A DNA stretch of 64,000 nucleotides from Citrobacter sp. wls619 (lineage in GTDB: Bacteria; Pseudomonadota; Gammaproteobacteria; Enterobacterales; Enterobacteriaceae). This document shows, piece by piece, positions 20,521 to 29,812 of this stretch; position 1 is the stretch's first letter, and every line of letters starts with the position of its first letter. A program made the translations under genes and the position numbers. The notes beneath the pieces were generated by a model. It was not told the DNA's origin. It worked only from the letters and a program-made list of their open reading frames with translations, and made no database searches. The stretch covers positions 186,001 through 250,000 of the forward strand of contig NZ_SZXJ01000035.1 in the NCBI RefSeq assembly GCF_005281345.1. The letters are read 5' to 3'.

Positions 20521-21293
20521 TTGTGATGCCCAGACGCCTGTCAGACGACGTTGCATCTCGTGTGCGGGCGCTGATTGAAGAACAACAGCTGGAGGCGGGC
20601 ATGAAGTTGCCCGCTGAGCGTCAGCTGGCCGTACAACTGGGCGTATCACGCAACTCGCTGCGTGAGGCGTTAGCCAAGCTGGTGAGCGAAGGCGTGTTGC
20701 TCAGCCGCCGCGGCGGTGGGACGTTTGTCCGCTGGCAGCATGAGGCCTGGTCTGAACAAAACATCGTTCAGCCCCTGAAAACGCTGATGGCAGACGATCC
20801 CGATTACAGTTTCGATATTCTGGAAGCCCGTCACGCCATCGAAGCCAGCACCGCCTGGCATGCCGCCATGCGTGCCACTGCCGCCGACAAAGAGAAAATC
20901 CGGCTCTGTTTCGACGCCACGCAAAGCGAAGACCCCGATCTCGCCTCACAGGCTGACGTGCGCTTTCACCTCGCCATTGCTGAAGCGTCGCACAACGTGG
21001 TGCTGTTGCAGACCATGCGCGGTTTCTTCGACGTCCTGCAGTCTTCGGTAAAACAGAGCCGCCAACGTATGTATCTGGTACCGCCCGTCTTTTCACAGTT
21101 GACGGAGCAACATCAGGCCGTACTGGATGCCATCGTTGCCGGGGATGCCGACGGCGCACGGAAGGCCATGATGGCGCACCTTAGTTTCGTCCACACCACA
21201 ATTAAACGATTTGATGAAGATCAGGCCCGCCAGGCGCGTATCACCCGCCTGCCCGGTGACCCTGGTGAGAATAGCAGGGAGAACAACACATGA
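20517..21293 (+). CDS. lldR: GntR-family L-lactate regulator LldR
   Basis: A 258-residue FadR-subfamily GntR regulator. The N-terminal winged helix is at about residues 8-70 ([41 protein letters not shown] in parts) and the C-terminal FCD domain binds L-lactate, with metal/ligand residues in [14 protein letters not shown]. It represses, and with lactate activates, its own operon. Start and stop overlap lldP and lldD by four bases each, so all three are translationally coupled. Confidence 0.97.
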   Translation: MIVMPRRLSDDVASRVRALIEEQQLEAGMKLPAERQLAVQLGVSRNSLREALAKLVSEGVLLSRRGGGTFVRWQHEAWSEQNIVQPLKTLMADDPDYSFDILEARHAIEASTAWHAAMRATAADKEKIRLCFDATQSEDPDLASQADVRFHLAIAEASHNVVLLQTMRGFFDVLQSSVKQSRQRMYLVPPVFSQLTEQHQAVLDAIVAGDADGARKAMMAHLSFVHTTIKRFDEDQARQARITRLPGDPGENSRENNT

Positions 21294-22480
21294 TTATTTC
21301 AGCAGCCAGCGACTATCGCGCCGCAGCCCAGCGCATCCTACCCCCTTTCTTGTTCCACTATATTGACGGTGGAGCGTACGCAGAACACACCTTGCGCCGT
21401 AACGTGGCAGACCTGTCGGAAGTGGCGCTGCGCCAGCGCGTGCTGAAGAACATGTCCGACCTGAGTCTGGAAACCACCCTGTTCAACGAAAAATTGTCGA
21501 TGCCGGTGGCATTAGCCCCGGTCGGTTTGTGTGGCATGTATGCGCGTAGGGGTGAAGTTCAGGCCGCCGCCGCCGCTGACGCCAAAGGTATTCCGTTTAC
21601 GCTTTCTACGGTTTCCGTCTGCCCGATTGAAGAAGTCGCCCCGACCATCAAACGCCCAATGTGGTTCCAGCTGTACGTCCTGCGCGATCGCGGCTTTATG
21701 CGTAATGCCCTGGAGCGTGCCAAAGCGGCAGGCTGCTCCACGCTGGTCTTTACTGTCGATATGCCCACGCCTGGCGCCCGCTACCGTGATGCCCATTCCG
21801 GTATGAGCGGCCCGAATGCGGCGCTGCGCCGTTACTGGCAGGCGGTCACCCATCCCCAGTGGGCATGGGACGTTGGTCTGAATGGTCGTCCGCATGATTT
21901 AGGCAATATTTCGACGTATCTTGGCAAACCTACCGGCCTTGAGGATTACATCGGCTGGCTGGCAAATAACTTCGATCCGTCTATTTCCTGGAAAGACCTC
22001 GAGTGGATCCGCGAATTCTGGGACGGCCCGATGGTGATCAAAGGGATCCTCGATCCGGAGGATGCCCGCGACGCCGTGCGGTTTGGCGCAGATGGCATTG
22101 TTGTTTCTAACCACGGTGGTCGCCAGTTGGATGGTGTACTGTCTTCTGCTCGTGCGCTGCCTGCCATTGCCGATGCGGTCAAAGGGGATATCGCTATCCT
22201 GGCCGACAGTGGGATACGTAACGGTCTGGACGTCGTGCGTATGATTGCACTGGGCGCGGATAGCGTGCTGTTGGGGCGGGCCTATCTGTACGCGCTGGCG
22301 ACCCACGGCCAGGCCGGGGTGGCGAATCTGCTGAATCTGATCGAAAAAGAGATGAAAGTGGCCATGACCCTGACTGGCGCGAAATCCATTAGCGAAATCA
22401 GCCGCGACTCGCTGGTTCAGGAACTGGGCAAAATGCTGCCCGCCGCACTGCCTCCGCTCGCTCGGGGTGATGCTGCATAA
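21290..22480 (+). CDS. lldD: FMN-dependent L-lactate dehydrogenase LldD
   Basis: A 396-residue membrane-associated FMN enzyme that oxidises L-lactate to pyruvate and passes electrons to quinone. It has the alpha-hydroxy acid oxidase signature with the active-site histidine in [10 protein letters not shown], and FMN-binding elements around [12 protein letters not shown] and [15 protein letters not shown]. Length matches the E. coli enzyme. It ends the lldPRD operon and is followed by an intrinsic terminator. Confidence 0.98.
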   Translation: MIISAASDYRAAAQRILPPFLFHYIDGGAYAEHTLRRNVADLSEVALRQRVLKNMSDLSLETTLFNEKLSMPVALAPVGLCGMYARRGEVQAAAAADAKGIPFTLSTVSVCPIEEVAPTIKRPMWFQLYVLRDRGFMRNALERAKAAGCSTLVFTVDMPTPGARYRDAHSGMSGPNAALRRYWQAVTHPQWAWDVGLNGRPHDLGNISTYLGKPTGLEDYIGWLANNFDPSISWKDLEWIREFWDGPMVIKGILDPEDARDAVRFGADGIVVSNHGGRQLDGVLSSARALPAIADAVKGDIAILADSGIRNGLDVVRMIALGADSVLLGRAYLYALATHGQAGVANLLNLIEKEMKVAMTLTGAKSISEISRDSLVQELGKMLPAALPPLARGDAA

Positions 22481-22507
22481 TCACACCCTCATACAGCCTC
22501 TTCTCTT

Positions 22508-22542
22508 AATGGTCGGCCTGTTTTTCAGTCCGACCATTTTTT
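22508..22542 (+). terminator. Intrinsic terminator of lldPRD
   Basis: A 9-base perfect stem AATGGTCGG/CCGACCATT is followed by a T-run, 28 bases after the lldD stop. Confidence 0.9.
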
Positions 22543-22647
22543 ATGCAAAAGTAACGACCGCTTAACATTTATAACCAATATATTTGACAACTTTTTATCC
22601 GCCTGCCAAATGTATATACAAGCTAATACAACAGCAATTTATACATG

Positions 22648-22769
<122 letters not shown>

Positions 22770-22800
22770 GATAACAACCATCATAACGGGTGAGGGTAAC

Positions 22801-24141
22801 ATGGTTTATTCCGGAAAAGTGAATATCCAGCAGGCGATAGATGACAGTCGTTTTTCACGGTTTCACTGGGTCATTATTGTCCTGGGCTTTCTGGTTTTAG
22901 CCATTGACGGCTTCGATACGGCGGCGATGGGTTATATTGCTCCCACGCTCTCAGCCGACTGGGGCATCAAGAAGCAAGATCTCGGACCGGTGTTAAGCGC
23001 CGCGCTATTGGGACTCTCATTTGGCGCACTGCTGGCCGGGCCAATTTCCGATCGTATGGGACGTAAGCGCGTACTGGTCTTTTCCTGCCTGTTCTTTGGA
23101 CTCGCCAGTCTGGGTACAGCGTATGCCGAGACGCTAAATATGTTAACGTTCTGGCGGTTCCTCACCGGCCTTGGACTCGGTGCCGCAATGCCCAATGCCA
23201 TCACGCTGGTCTCAGAATTTGCCCCTAAACGCTGCCGTTCAATGGCCATTAACACCATGTACTGCGGCTTCCCTCTTGGTGCTGCGGGTGGCGGAGTTAT
23301 CTCCTCCTGGCTCATTCCCAGTTACGGCTGGCACAGCGTACTGCTGGCTGGCGCAATCGCCCCGCTGGCGCTCACCGTGTTATTGGTACTGTTCCTGCCA
23401 GAATCGGTGAAGTATTTGGTTCACCGTGGCAAAGAGATCGCACAAATCAAACGCATTGCCCAACGCTTTATGTCGGGGAGCCTGGAGCAAGTCACCCAGT
23501 TTTACCTGGAAGAAGATCGGGTAGCGGTCAAAAAAGGCAGCGTAGCGCAGCTATTCAGTATGCCCTGGTTACCGGGCACGCTGATGCTGTGGATGACCTA
23601 CTTTATGGGGCTGGTTATCTATTACGTACTGCTCAGTTGGATGCCAACGTTAATGCTGGGAATGGGCTACCCGCTGGCAGAGTCCGCCTGGCTGACATCG
23701 CTATTCACCTTCGGTGGCACGGCAGGGATCCTGCTGGCCGGCTGGTTGATGGATCGCTGGGAAGCACACAAAGTGGTTTCACTTGGCTTTATGCTGACGA
23801 TGCTGTTTGCCCTCGCACTCGGCTTTGAGCATAACCACATCGTTCTGTTCGGCGCACTGATCTTCCTGATGGGGATTACCATGAACGGCGCACAGTCCGG
23901 GCTGCAGACGCTGGCTGCAACGTTTTATCCCACTCATTGCCGCGCAACCGGCATTGCCTGGATGCAAGGTGTGGGCCGCTTTGGTGGCGTAGCCGGCACC
24001 ATGATGAGCGCCCAACTGCTCTCCCTGCAATGGCAGGCCGACAGCATCCTGATGTTCCTCAGCCTTCCCGCGCTGGTCGCCGCTGCCGCGACGATTTATA
24101 AGCTGCAACGCTATAAACCGCAGTCTCTGACCGTCGCATAG
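22801..24141 (+). CDS. MFS transporter, aromatic acid:H+ symporter type
   Basis: A 446-residue major facilitator protein with about twelve hydrophobic segments. The conserved loop 2-3 motif is GPISDRMGRKRVL, and the first segment contains IDGFDTAAMGYIAPTL, a pattern I associate with the aromatic acid:H+ symporter branch (PcaK, MhpT, BenK). MYCGFPLGAAGGG in segment five also fits. It lies between lldD and trmL, a site that carries no transporter in E. coli K-12, so it is an accessory gene here. No aromatic catabolic genes are near. Substrate not determined. Confidence 0.82.
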   Translation: MVYSGKVNIQQAIDDSRFSRFHWVIIVLGFLVLAIDGFDTAAMGYIAPTLSADWGIKKQDLGPVLSAALLGLSFGALLAGPISDRMGRKRVLVFSCLFFGLASLGTAYAETLNMLTFWRFLTGLGLGAAMPNAITLVSEFAPKRCRSMAINTMYCGFPLGAAGGGVISSWLIPSYGWHSVLLAGAIAPLALTVLLVLFLPESVKYLVHRGKEIAQIKRIAQRFMSGSLEQVTQFYLEEDRVAVKKGSVAQLFSMPWLPGTLMLWMTYFMGLVIYYVLLSWMPTLMLGMGYPLAESAWLTSLFTFGGTAGILLAGWLMDRWEAHKVVSLGFMLTMLFALALGFEHNHIVLFGALIFLMGITMNGAQSGLQTLAATFYPTHCRATGIAWMQGVGRFGGVAGTMMSAQLLSLQWQADSILMFLSLPALVAAAATIYKLQRYKPQSLTVA

Positions 24142-24162
24142 TCCCCCTCATTTCTGCTATTC

Positions 24163-24185
24163 TGCCCCCCGCTATTAAGGGGGCA
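24163..24185 (+). promoter_or_regulatory. Hairpin containing the trmL ribosome-binding site
   Basis: Arms TGCCCCC/GGGGGCA with a 9-base spacer lie immediately before trmL (ATG at 24188). The GGGGG arm is the only purine-rich candidate for a Shine-Dalgarno sequence, so the stem would mask it. Confidence 0.45.
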
Positions 24186-24187
24186 GT

Positions 24188-24661
24188 ATGCTTAACATCG
24201 TATTATTTGAACCAGAAATCCCGCCAAACACCGGTAATATCATTCGCCTTTGCGCCAATACCGGTTTTCGTCTGCATATCATTGAGCCAATGGGCTTTGC
24301 CTGGGACGACAAGCGCCTGCGTCGCGCGGGGCTGGACTACCATGAATTTACCGCCGTGCTACGCCACCCTGATTACGCCGCCTTCGTCGCCGCAGAAAAT
24401 CCGCAACGTCTGTTCGCCCTGACGACCAAAGGTACGCCTGCACACAGTGCGGTAAGCTATCAGGATGGTGATTACCTGATGTTTGGCCCGGAAACGCGCG
24501 GTCTTCCAGCCAGCATTCTTGATGCCTTGCCTGCCGAACAAAAAATTCGTATTCCGATGATGCCGGACAGCCGCAGCATGAATCTGTCAAATGCAGTGTC
24601 GGTGGTAGTGTATGAGGCCTGGCGCCAGTTAGGTTATCCCGGCGCGGTATTACGTAGTTGA
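24188..24661 (+). CDS. trmL: tRNA (cytidine/uridine-2'-O-)-methyltransferase TrmL
   Basis: A 157-residue SPOUT-family methyltransferase that 2'-O-methylates the wobble base (position 34) of tRNA-Leu isoacceptors. The trefoil-knot AdoMet motifs are present: [13 protein letters not shown] near the N-terminus, [11 protein letters not shown], and the C-terminal [18 protein letters not shown]. Length matches E. coli TrmL (YibK). It is preceded by a hairpin holding the ribosome-binding site and converges on cysE, from which it is separated by a REP unit and a long palindrome. Confidence 0.97.
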   Translation: MLNIVLFEPEIPPNTGNIIRLCANTGFRLHIIEPMGFAWDDKRLRRAGLDYHEFTAVLRHPDYAAFVAAENPQRLFALTTKGTPAHSAVSYQDGDYLMFGPETRGLPASILDALPAEQKIRIPMMPDSRSMNLSNAVSVVVYEAWRQLGYPGAVLRS

Positions 24662-24664
24662 TTT

Positions 24665-24698
24665 TAGTCGGATGCGGCTAGCGCCTTATCCGACCTAC
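24665..24698. repeat. REP-like palindrome after trmL
   Basis: A REP-like unit (GTCGGATGCGGC...GCCTTATCCGACCTAC) starts within five bases of the trmL stop. Confidence 0.75.
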
Positions 24699-24718
24699 AT
24701 TAATTTGATGTTATTCGT

Positions 24719-24840
24719 TTCGAGCGTTATCGGCGCAGACAGATTGAACACGGACTGCGCTTGCCGACCTGCGCGTACACGCAGTACGTGAGGATGACGA
24801 GCACAGCCCAGGTTCAATATGGCAAGTAAGATAGCTCGAA
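24719..24840. repeat. 122-base imperfect palindrome between trmL and cysE
   Basis: The segment starts TTCGAGC and ends GCTCGAA and folds back along its length: ATTGAAC pairs with GTTCAAT, and the centre GCGTACACGCAGTACGTG forms the tip. It is not ERIC or REP in sequence. It ends one base before the cysE stop codon, so it may also act as a bidirectional transcription end for trmL and cysE. Confidence 0.65.
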
Positions 24841-24841
24841 A

Positions 24842-25663
24842 TCAGATGCCATCACCGTATTCGAACGTATGATGTATCCCATTGAAATGCTGATCCATAT
24901 CCATGGACGGTTTATCGCTGTCAGGCTTGCCGACGATGCGGGCCGGAACGCCTGCGGCGGTAGTGTGCGGCGGCACAGGCTGGAGAACGACAGAGCCTGC
25001 GCCAATCTTCGCGCCGCGTCCAACCTCGATATTACCAAGGATTTTCGCGCCAGCGCCAATCATCACGCCTTCACGAATTTTCGGATGACGGTCGCCGCCT
25101 GCTTTACCGGTCCCGCCAAGCGTGACGGATTGCAGAATAGATACGTCGTTTTCAATGACCGCCGTTTCACCCACCACAATGCCTGTAGCGTGGTCGAGCA
25201 TAATTCCGCGACCAATTTTTGCCGCCGGGTGAATATCCACCTGGAAGGTAACAGAGACCTGATTTTGCAGGAAGATCGCCAATGCCTGACGCCCCTGATG
25301 CCATAGCCAGTGGCCGATGCGGTAGGCCTGCAGCGCATGGAAGCCTTTCAGGTACAGAAGTGGGGTGGAATATTTATCGACTGCCGGGTCACGCGTGCGC
25401 ACAGCCTGGATATCGCAGGCCGCCGAGGCAATCATTTCAGGATCGGCCGCATAAGCCTCTTCCACAACTTCGCGAATCGCAATGGCGGGCATGATCGGAG
25501 AAGCAAGTTTGTTCGCCAGCATATAGCTCAGCGCACTGCCGAGATTCTCATGCTTGAGCAGCGTTGCGTGGTAAAAACTGGCCAGCATTGGCTCACATTC
25601 CGCCAGTGCCCGGGCTTCCGCTTTAATATTTTTCCAGACAATATCCAGTTCTTCACACGGCAT
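24842..25663 (-). CDS. cysE: Serine O-acetyltransferase CysE
   Basis: A 273-residue enzyme, the E. coli length, that makes O-acetylserine from serine and acetyl-CoA, the committed step to cysteine. An N-terminal helical domain (about residues 1-140) is followed by a left-handed beta helix of hexapeptide repeats (IHPAAKIGRGIMLDHATGIVVGETAVI in parts, with catalytic His in DHATG) and a flexible C-terminal tail ending YGDGI that carries the Ile needed for binding cysteine synthase and for feedback control. It follows gpsA behind a strong hairpin. Confidence 0.97.
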   Translation of the reverse strand: MPCEELDIVWKNIKAEARALAECEPMLASFYHATLLKHENLGSALSYMLANKLASPIMPAIAIREVVEEAYAADPEMIASAACDIQAVRTRDPAVDKYSTPLLYLKGFHALQAYRIGHWLWHQGRQALAIFLQNQVSVTFQVDIHPAAKIGRGIMLDHATGIVVGETAVIENDVSILQSVTLGGTGKAGGDRHPKIREGVMIGAGAKILGNIEVGRGAKIGAGSVVLQPVPPHTTAAGVPARIVGKPDSDKPSMDMDQHFNGIHHTFEYGDGI

Positions 25664-25683
25664 TGCGTACTCCAGAAGGTAGC

Positions 25684-25719
25684 AAAACGACCGACCCGTT
25701 CTTCGCGGGTCGGGTCGTT
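25684..25719 (-). terminator. Hairpin between gpsA and cysE
   Basis: A long stem (arms AACGACCGACCCG and CGGGTCGGGTCGTT, one bulge) with a T4 run on the minus strand sits in the 78-base gap. It would partly end gpsA transcripts and lower cysE, or leave cysE to its own promoter. Confidence 0.75.
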
Positions 25720-25741
25720 ATATTCAACAGTTTCCTTGCAG

Positions 25742-26761
25742 CTAGTGGCGACTCAGCTCGTCCTTGCGTGCACGACCTAGTAACGTCAATGCTGCCTCGC
25801 GCGCGTTTTTTCCGCAATACAATACTTGATAAATTTCCTCGGTTATTGGCATTTCGACACCAAAACGGTGTGCCAACTCACGAACTTCTTTCGTATTGCG
25901 ATAGCCTTCAACCACTTGACCAATCTTGTCCTGCGCGCCCTGCACATCCATACCCTGTCCGAGCATCATGCCAAAGCGGCGGTTACGCGACTGGTTGTCG
26001 GTACAGGTCAGCACCAGATCGCCTAAACCAGCCATCCCCATGAAGGTGGCAGGATCAGCGCCCAGTGCCGCACCAAGCCGCGACATTTCGGTAAGCCCAC
26101 GGGTGATCAATGCCGTTCGTGCGTTTGCACCAAAGCCGATGCCGTCAGACATCCCCGCGCCAATCGCAATCACGTTTTTCACCGCGCCACCAAGCTGCAC
26201 GCCAATGAAATCCGGGTTGCTGTAGACGCGGAAGCTTTTGCCACAGTGCAGTAACTGCTGAAGATCATCAGCAAACGTCTCGTCCGTTGAGGCCAGAGAA
26301 ATCGCCGTCGGCATGCCCGCCGCCAGTTCTTTGGCAAATGTAGGACCGGAGATAACGGCCAGCGGAATTTCATCCCCCAGCGCTTCACGCGCGACATCCT
26401 GCAACAGGCGTCCCGTTTCTGCTTCCAGTCCTTTTGTCGCCCAAACCAGTCGCGCGTCAGCACGCATCAACGGTTTAATTTTGCGCAGCACCTCACCAAA
26501 GACATGGCTCGGCACCACCACCAGAATGTTACGGCTGGCGGCCAGCGCAGTAGCTAAATCACTTTCCAGGCGCAGCGTTTCAGGAAAAGGCACATCAGGG
26601 AGGAACGCGACATTGCAGCGATCGTGCTCAAGGGTCGCGATATGTTTGGGATCATGGCCCCACAGGACAACCTGGTGGCCGTTTCTTGCCAGGGTGATGG
26701 CAAGAGCGGTGCCGTACGAGCCGGCACCAATCACAGTCATTGAAGCATTACTTTGGTTCAT
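25742..26761 (-). CDS. gpsA: Glycerol-3-phosphate dehydrogenase [NAD(P)+] GpsA
   Basis: A 339-residue cytoplasmic enzyme that reduces dihydroxyacetone phosphate to sn-glycerol 3-phosphate for phospholipid synthesis. The N-terminal Rossmann motif is [12 protein letters not shown]; the catalytic lysine region is [13 protein letters not shown], and the substrate loop [10 protein letters not shown] is present. The C-terminal half is helical. Its start codon overlaps the secB stop by one base, and the group yibN-grxC-secB-gpsA is a compact leftward cluster. Confidence 0.97.
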   Translation of the reverse strand: MNQSNASMTVIGAGSYGTALAITLARNGHQVVLWGHDPKHIATLEHDRCNVAFLPDVPFPETLRLESDLATALAASRNILVVVPSHVFGEVLRKIKPLMRADARLVWATKGLEAETGRLLQDVAREALGDEIPLAVISGPTFAKELAAGMPTAISLASTDETFADDLQQLLHCGKSFRVYSNPDFIGVQLGGAVKNVIAIGAGMSDGIGFGANARTALITRGLTEMSRLGAALGADPATFMGMAGLGDLVLTCTDNQSRNRRFGMMLGQGMDVQGAQDKIGQVVEGYRNTKEVRELAHRFGVEMPITEEIYQVLYCGKNAREAALTLLGRARKDELSRH

Positions 26762-27228
26762 CAGGCATCCTGATGTTCTTCAGTACCTTCGCCAGCCTGC
26801 TGCTGTAAATAGTTCATGAACAGCGCATCAAAGTTGACCGGCGCAAGGTTCAGTTGCGGGAACGTACCGCGTGAAACCAGGCTGGTGATGCATTCGCGGG
26901 CATACGGGAACAGGATGTTCGGGCAGTATGCACCCAGGCAATGCGCCATCTGAGTCCCTTCAATACCACTGATGGAGAAAATACCGCCCTGCTGAACTTC
27001 GCACAGGAACGCAGTTTCTTCGCCCAGAGAAGCCGTAACGGTGACACGCAGCACTACTTCATACACATCATCTGCCAGTTGGGTAGATGCGGTATCAAGA
27101 TCCAGTTTAACCTCTGGCTGCCAATCTTTCTGGAAAACATGCGGTGCATTTGGCGCTTCGAAAGACACATCCTTGGTATAAATACGTTGGATCTGGAAAG
27201 CCATTTCAGTGTTATTTTGTTCTGACAT
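26761..27228 (-). CDS. secB: Protein-export chaperone SecB
   Basis: A 155-residue tetrameric chaperone that keeps preproteins unfolded and hands them to SecA. The sequence [21 protein letters not shown], the peptide-binding region, and the acidic C-terminal part are typical, and the length equals that of E. coli SecB. It overlaps gpsA by one base and lies 45 bases downstream of grxC. Confidence 0.98.
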   Translation of the reverse strand: MSEQNNTEMAFQIQRIYTKDVSFEAPNAPHVFQKDWQPEVKLDLDTASTQLADDVYEVVLRVTVTASLGEETAFLCEVQQGGIFSISGIEGTQMAHCLGAYCPNILFPYARECITSLVSRGTFPQLNLAPVNFDALFMNYLQQQAGEGTEEHQDA

Positions 27229-27273
27229 GTTTAGAAAACCCTTAGTGTTGTCCTTTAAATACTTCGGTACGCC

Positions 27274-27525
27274 TTAACGCAGCAGGGGATCCAGTCCACC
27301 ACGCGCATCCAACGCATACAAGTCGTCACAACCGCCAATGTGCTGTGCATCAATAAAAATCTGCGGAACCGTCGTACGGCCACTGCGCTTGATCATCTCT
27401 TCACGCTTCACGGCATCACCGTCAATCGGAAGTTCCTGGAAACTCACACCCTTACTGTTCAACAGCGCCTTTGCGCGATGGCAAAACGGGCAGGTTGCTT
27501 TGGTATAGATCTCAATATTGGCCAT
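27274..27525 (-). CDS. grxC: Glutaredoxin 3 GrxC
   Basis: An 83-residue glutaredoxin with the active-site CPFC motif at about residues 12-15 and the glutathione-binding TVPQIF and GGCDDLYALDARG segments. It reduces disulfides and glutathionylated proteins in the cytoplasm. It lies between yibN and secB in the same direction, with 52- and 45-base gaps, so it is very likely co-transcribed with them. Confidence 0.97.
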   Translation of the reverse strand: MANIEIYTKATCPFCHRAKALLNSKGVSFQELPIDGDAVKREEMIKRSGRTTVPQIFIDAQHIGGCDDLYALDARGGLDPLLR

Positions 27526-27577
27526 GACTTATCTCCAGTGTTCTTTTTACCCTGCGGTACGAAAGAAGACGGGTAAA

Positions 27578-28009
27578 TTACTTGCCGCGAACCAGTGGCA
27601 GATTCTCGCCACTCCAGCCCGCTACGCCGTCTTTCAGTACAGATACCTGCTCAAAACCGGCTTTAATCAGCGCAGTTGCGGAATCCTGGCACTGCATGCC
27701 TGAGCCATCAACCACAATAACAGGTTTGTTTTTGTGTTTTTCCAGCTCGCCAAAATTATTGGCTTTGATTTCGCTCGGCAGCAGGTTCGTGGAGCCTGCG
27801 ATATGACCTTTGCGGAAGTCGTCACGCTGACGTAAATCCACAATCACCGCATCTTCTTTATTGATTAGACGTGTCGCTTCGCCGCGTGTAATTACCTTCA
27901 CTTTTGAGGTCAGGCTCTTAAACGTGGTAAACAATACCGCCGCCAGTAACGCAATCCAGGCGATACTCAAGACAGGGTGGCGGCTAACAAATTGCATAAT
28001 TTCTTGCAT
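27578..28009 (-). CDS. yibN: Rhodanese-like membrane protein YibN
   Basis: A 143-residue protein with one N-terminal transmembrane segment (about residues 10-30) and a cytoplasmic rhodanese domain. The active-site loop reads [10 protein letters not shown], keeping a cysteine in the rhodanese position. I chose ATG 28009, giving the E. coli length; a TTG four codons upstream touches the GGGAG ribosome-binding sequence and is less likely. E. coli YibN has been linked to the Sec/YidC membrane insertion machinery, which fits its place before secB. Confidence 0.92.
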   Translation of the reverse strand: MQEIMQFVSRHPVLSIAWIALLAAVLFTTFKSLTSKVKVITRGEATRLINKEDAVIVDLRQRDDFRKGHIAGSTNLLPSEIKANNFGELEKHKNKPVIVVDGSGMQCQDSATALIKAGFEQVSVLKDGVAGWSGENLPLVRGK

Positions 28010-28258
28010 GGGGGGTAACAACTCCCGACTCAGTGATTAAAAAAACCAGGAAAGGAGTATACCTGCGCGTTGGCGCAAATACAGCCAGAGCATGCATTGG
28101 ATTGCATTTTTGCGGGGCGCTACGGAAAAAAAAACACAAATCGCCCCCCTACCCGAACCGCTCTGGTCGATTATTTGATCTTCTGGGGCTACTTTATCGA
28201 TTCAGCTGTAGTAAAATTACGCAATTATTTTTTATCTATTAAGTGTGAGGTTGTCGCA

Positions 28259-29803
28259 ATGTCGGTTTCTAAAAAGCCTATGGTACTGGTGATTCTGGAT
28301 GGCTACGGCTATCGTGAAGACAGCCAGGATAACGCTATTTTTAATGCCAAAACCCCGGTAATGGATGCCCTGTGGGCAAAACGTCCGCATACCCTGATTG
28401 ATGCGTCTGGCCTGGAAGTCGGCCTGCCCGATCGCCAGATGGGTAACTCTGAAGTGGGTCACGTTAACCTGGGCGCGGGCCGCATCGTGTATCAGGATCT
28501 GACCCGTCTGGATGTGGAAATTAAAGAACGTACTTTCTTCGCTAACCCGGTGCTGACCAACGCGGTCGACCAGGCAAAAAATAGCGGCAAAGCGGTACAC
28601 ATCATGGGCCTGCTGTCTGCCGGTGGCGTACACAGCCACGAAGATCACATCATGGCGATGGTTGAACTGGCGGCTGAACGCGGCGCGGAAAAAATCTATC
28701 TGCACGCTTTCCTTGATGGCCGTGATACCCCGCCGCGCAGCGCTGAACATTCACTGCAAAAATTCGAAGAGAAATTTGCCGCGCTGGGCAAAGGTCGCGT
28801 AGCGTCCATCATCGGTCGTTACTACGCGATGGACCGCGACAACCGCTGGGATCGCGTTGAGCAGGCTTATGACCTGATGACGCTGGCACAAGGTGAATTC
28901 CAGGCCGATACCGCGGTAGCGGGTCTGCAGGCTGCCTATGCTCGCGACGAGAACGACGAATTCGTAAAAGCGACCGTGATCCGCGCTGAAGGCCAGGCTG
29001 ATGCCGCAATGGAAGATGGCGATACGCTGATTTTCATGAACTTCCGTGCTGACCGTGCGCGTGAAATTACCCGTGCGTTTGTAAACGCTGATTTTGATGG
29101 CTTCGCACGTAAAAAAGTCGTTAACCTCAACTTTGTGATGCTGACTGAATACGCTGCCGACATCAAAACCGCGGTGGCTTACCCACCAGCGTCTCTGGCC
29201 AACACCCTTGGTGAGTGGATGGCGAAGAATGACAAAACCCAGCTGCGTATTTCTGAAACAGAAAAATACGCGCACGTGACCTTCTTCTTTAACGGCGGTG
29301 TAGAAGAACCGTTCAAAGGCGAAGACCGCATCCTGATCAACTCGCCAAAAGTCGCTACCTACGACCTGCAGCCAGAAATGAGCTCTGCAGAACTGACTGA
29401 GAAGCTGGTTGCTGCGATTGAGAGCGGTAAATACGATACCATCATCTGTAACTACCCGAACGGCGACATGGTTGGCCATACTGGGGTGATGGAAGCGGCG
29501 GTTAAAGCGGTTGAAGCGCTGGATCACTGCGTGGAGCAAGTGACTAAAGCCGTTGAATCCGTTGGCGGCCAACTGCTGATCACCGCAGACCACGGGAACG
29601 CAGAGCAGATGCGCGATCCGTCTACCGGTCAGGCACATACCGCGCATACCAACCTGCCGGTTCCGCTGATTTATGTTGGTGGCAAAAACGTCAAAGCAGT
29701 TGAAGGCGGTAAACTTTCTGATATCGCCCCGACAATGCTGACGCTGATGGGTATGGAAATCCCGCAAGAGATGACTGGTAAGCCGCTGTTCATCGTGGAA
29801 TAA
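28259..29803 (+). CDS. gpmM: 2,3-bisphosphoglycerate-independent phosphoglycerate mutase GpmM
   Basis: A 514-residue manganese-dependent mutase interconverting 3- and 2-phosphoglycerate. The N-terminal [10 protein letters not shown] supplies metal ligands, the phospho-serine lies in [17 protein letters not shown], and the C-terminal metal-binding [11 protein letters not shown] and AHTNLPVP motifs are intact. The start ATG 28259 gives the exact E. coli length; upstream codons in the same frame are low-complexity leader sequence. It is first of gpmM-envC-yibQ. The 249 bases up to yibN hold its promoter. Confidence 0.97.
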   Translation: MSVSKKPMVLVILDGYGYREDSQDNAIFNAKTPVMDALWAKRPHTLIDASGLEVGLPDRQMGNSEVGHVNLGAGRIVYQDLTRLDVEIKERTFFANPVLTNAVDQAKNSGKAVHIMGLLSAGGVHSHEDHIMAMVELAAERGAEKIYLHAFLDGRDTPPRSAEHSLQKFEEKFAALGKGRVASIIGRYYAMDRDNRWDRVEQAYDLMTLAQGEFQADTAVAGLQAAYARDENDEFVKATVIRAEGQADAAMEDGDTLIFMNFRADRAREITRAFVNADFDGFARKKVVNLNFVMLTEYAADIKTAVAYPPASLANTLGEWMAKNDKTQLRISETEKYAHVTFFFNGGVEEPFKGEDRILINSPKVATYDLQPEMSSAELTEKLVAAIESGKYDTIICNYPNGDMVGHTGVMEAAVKAVEALDHCVEQVTKAVESVGGQLLITADHGNAEQMRDPSTGQAHTAHTNLPVPLIYVGGKNVKAVEGGKLSDIAPTMLTLMGMEIPQEMTGKPLFIVE

Positions 29804-29812
29804 TCCCTCCCC

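Noticed and set aside
28751-29767. A 338-codon open frame antisense to gpmM
   Set aside because: Same situation: it is the shadow of biased codons in gpmM, with no family resemblance.
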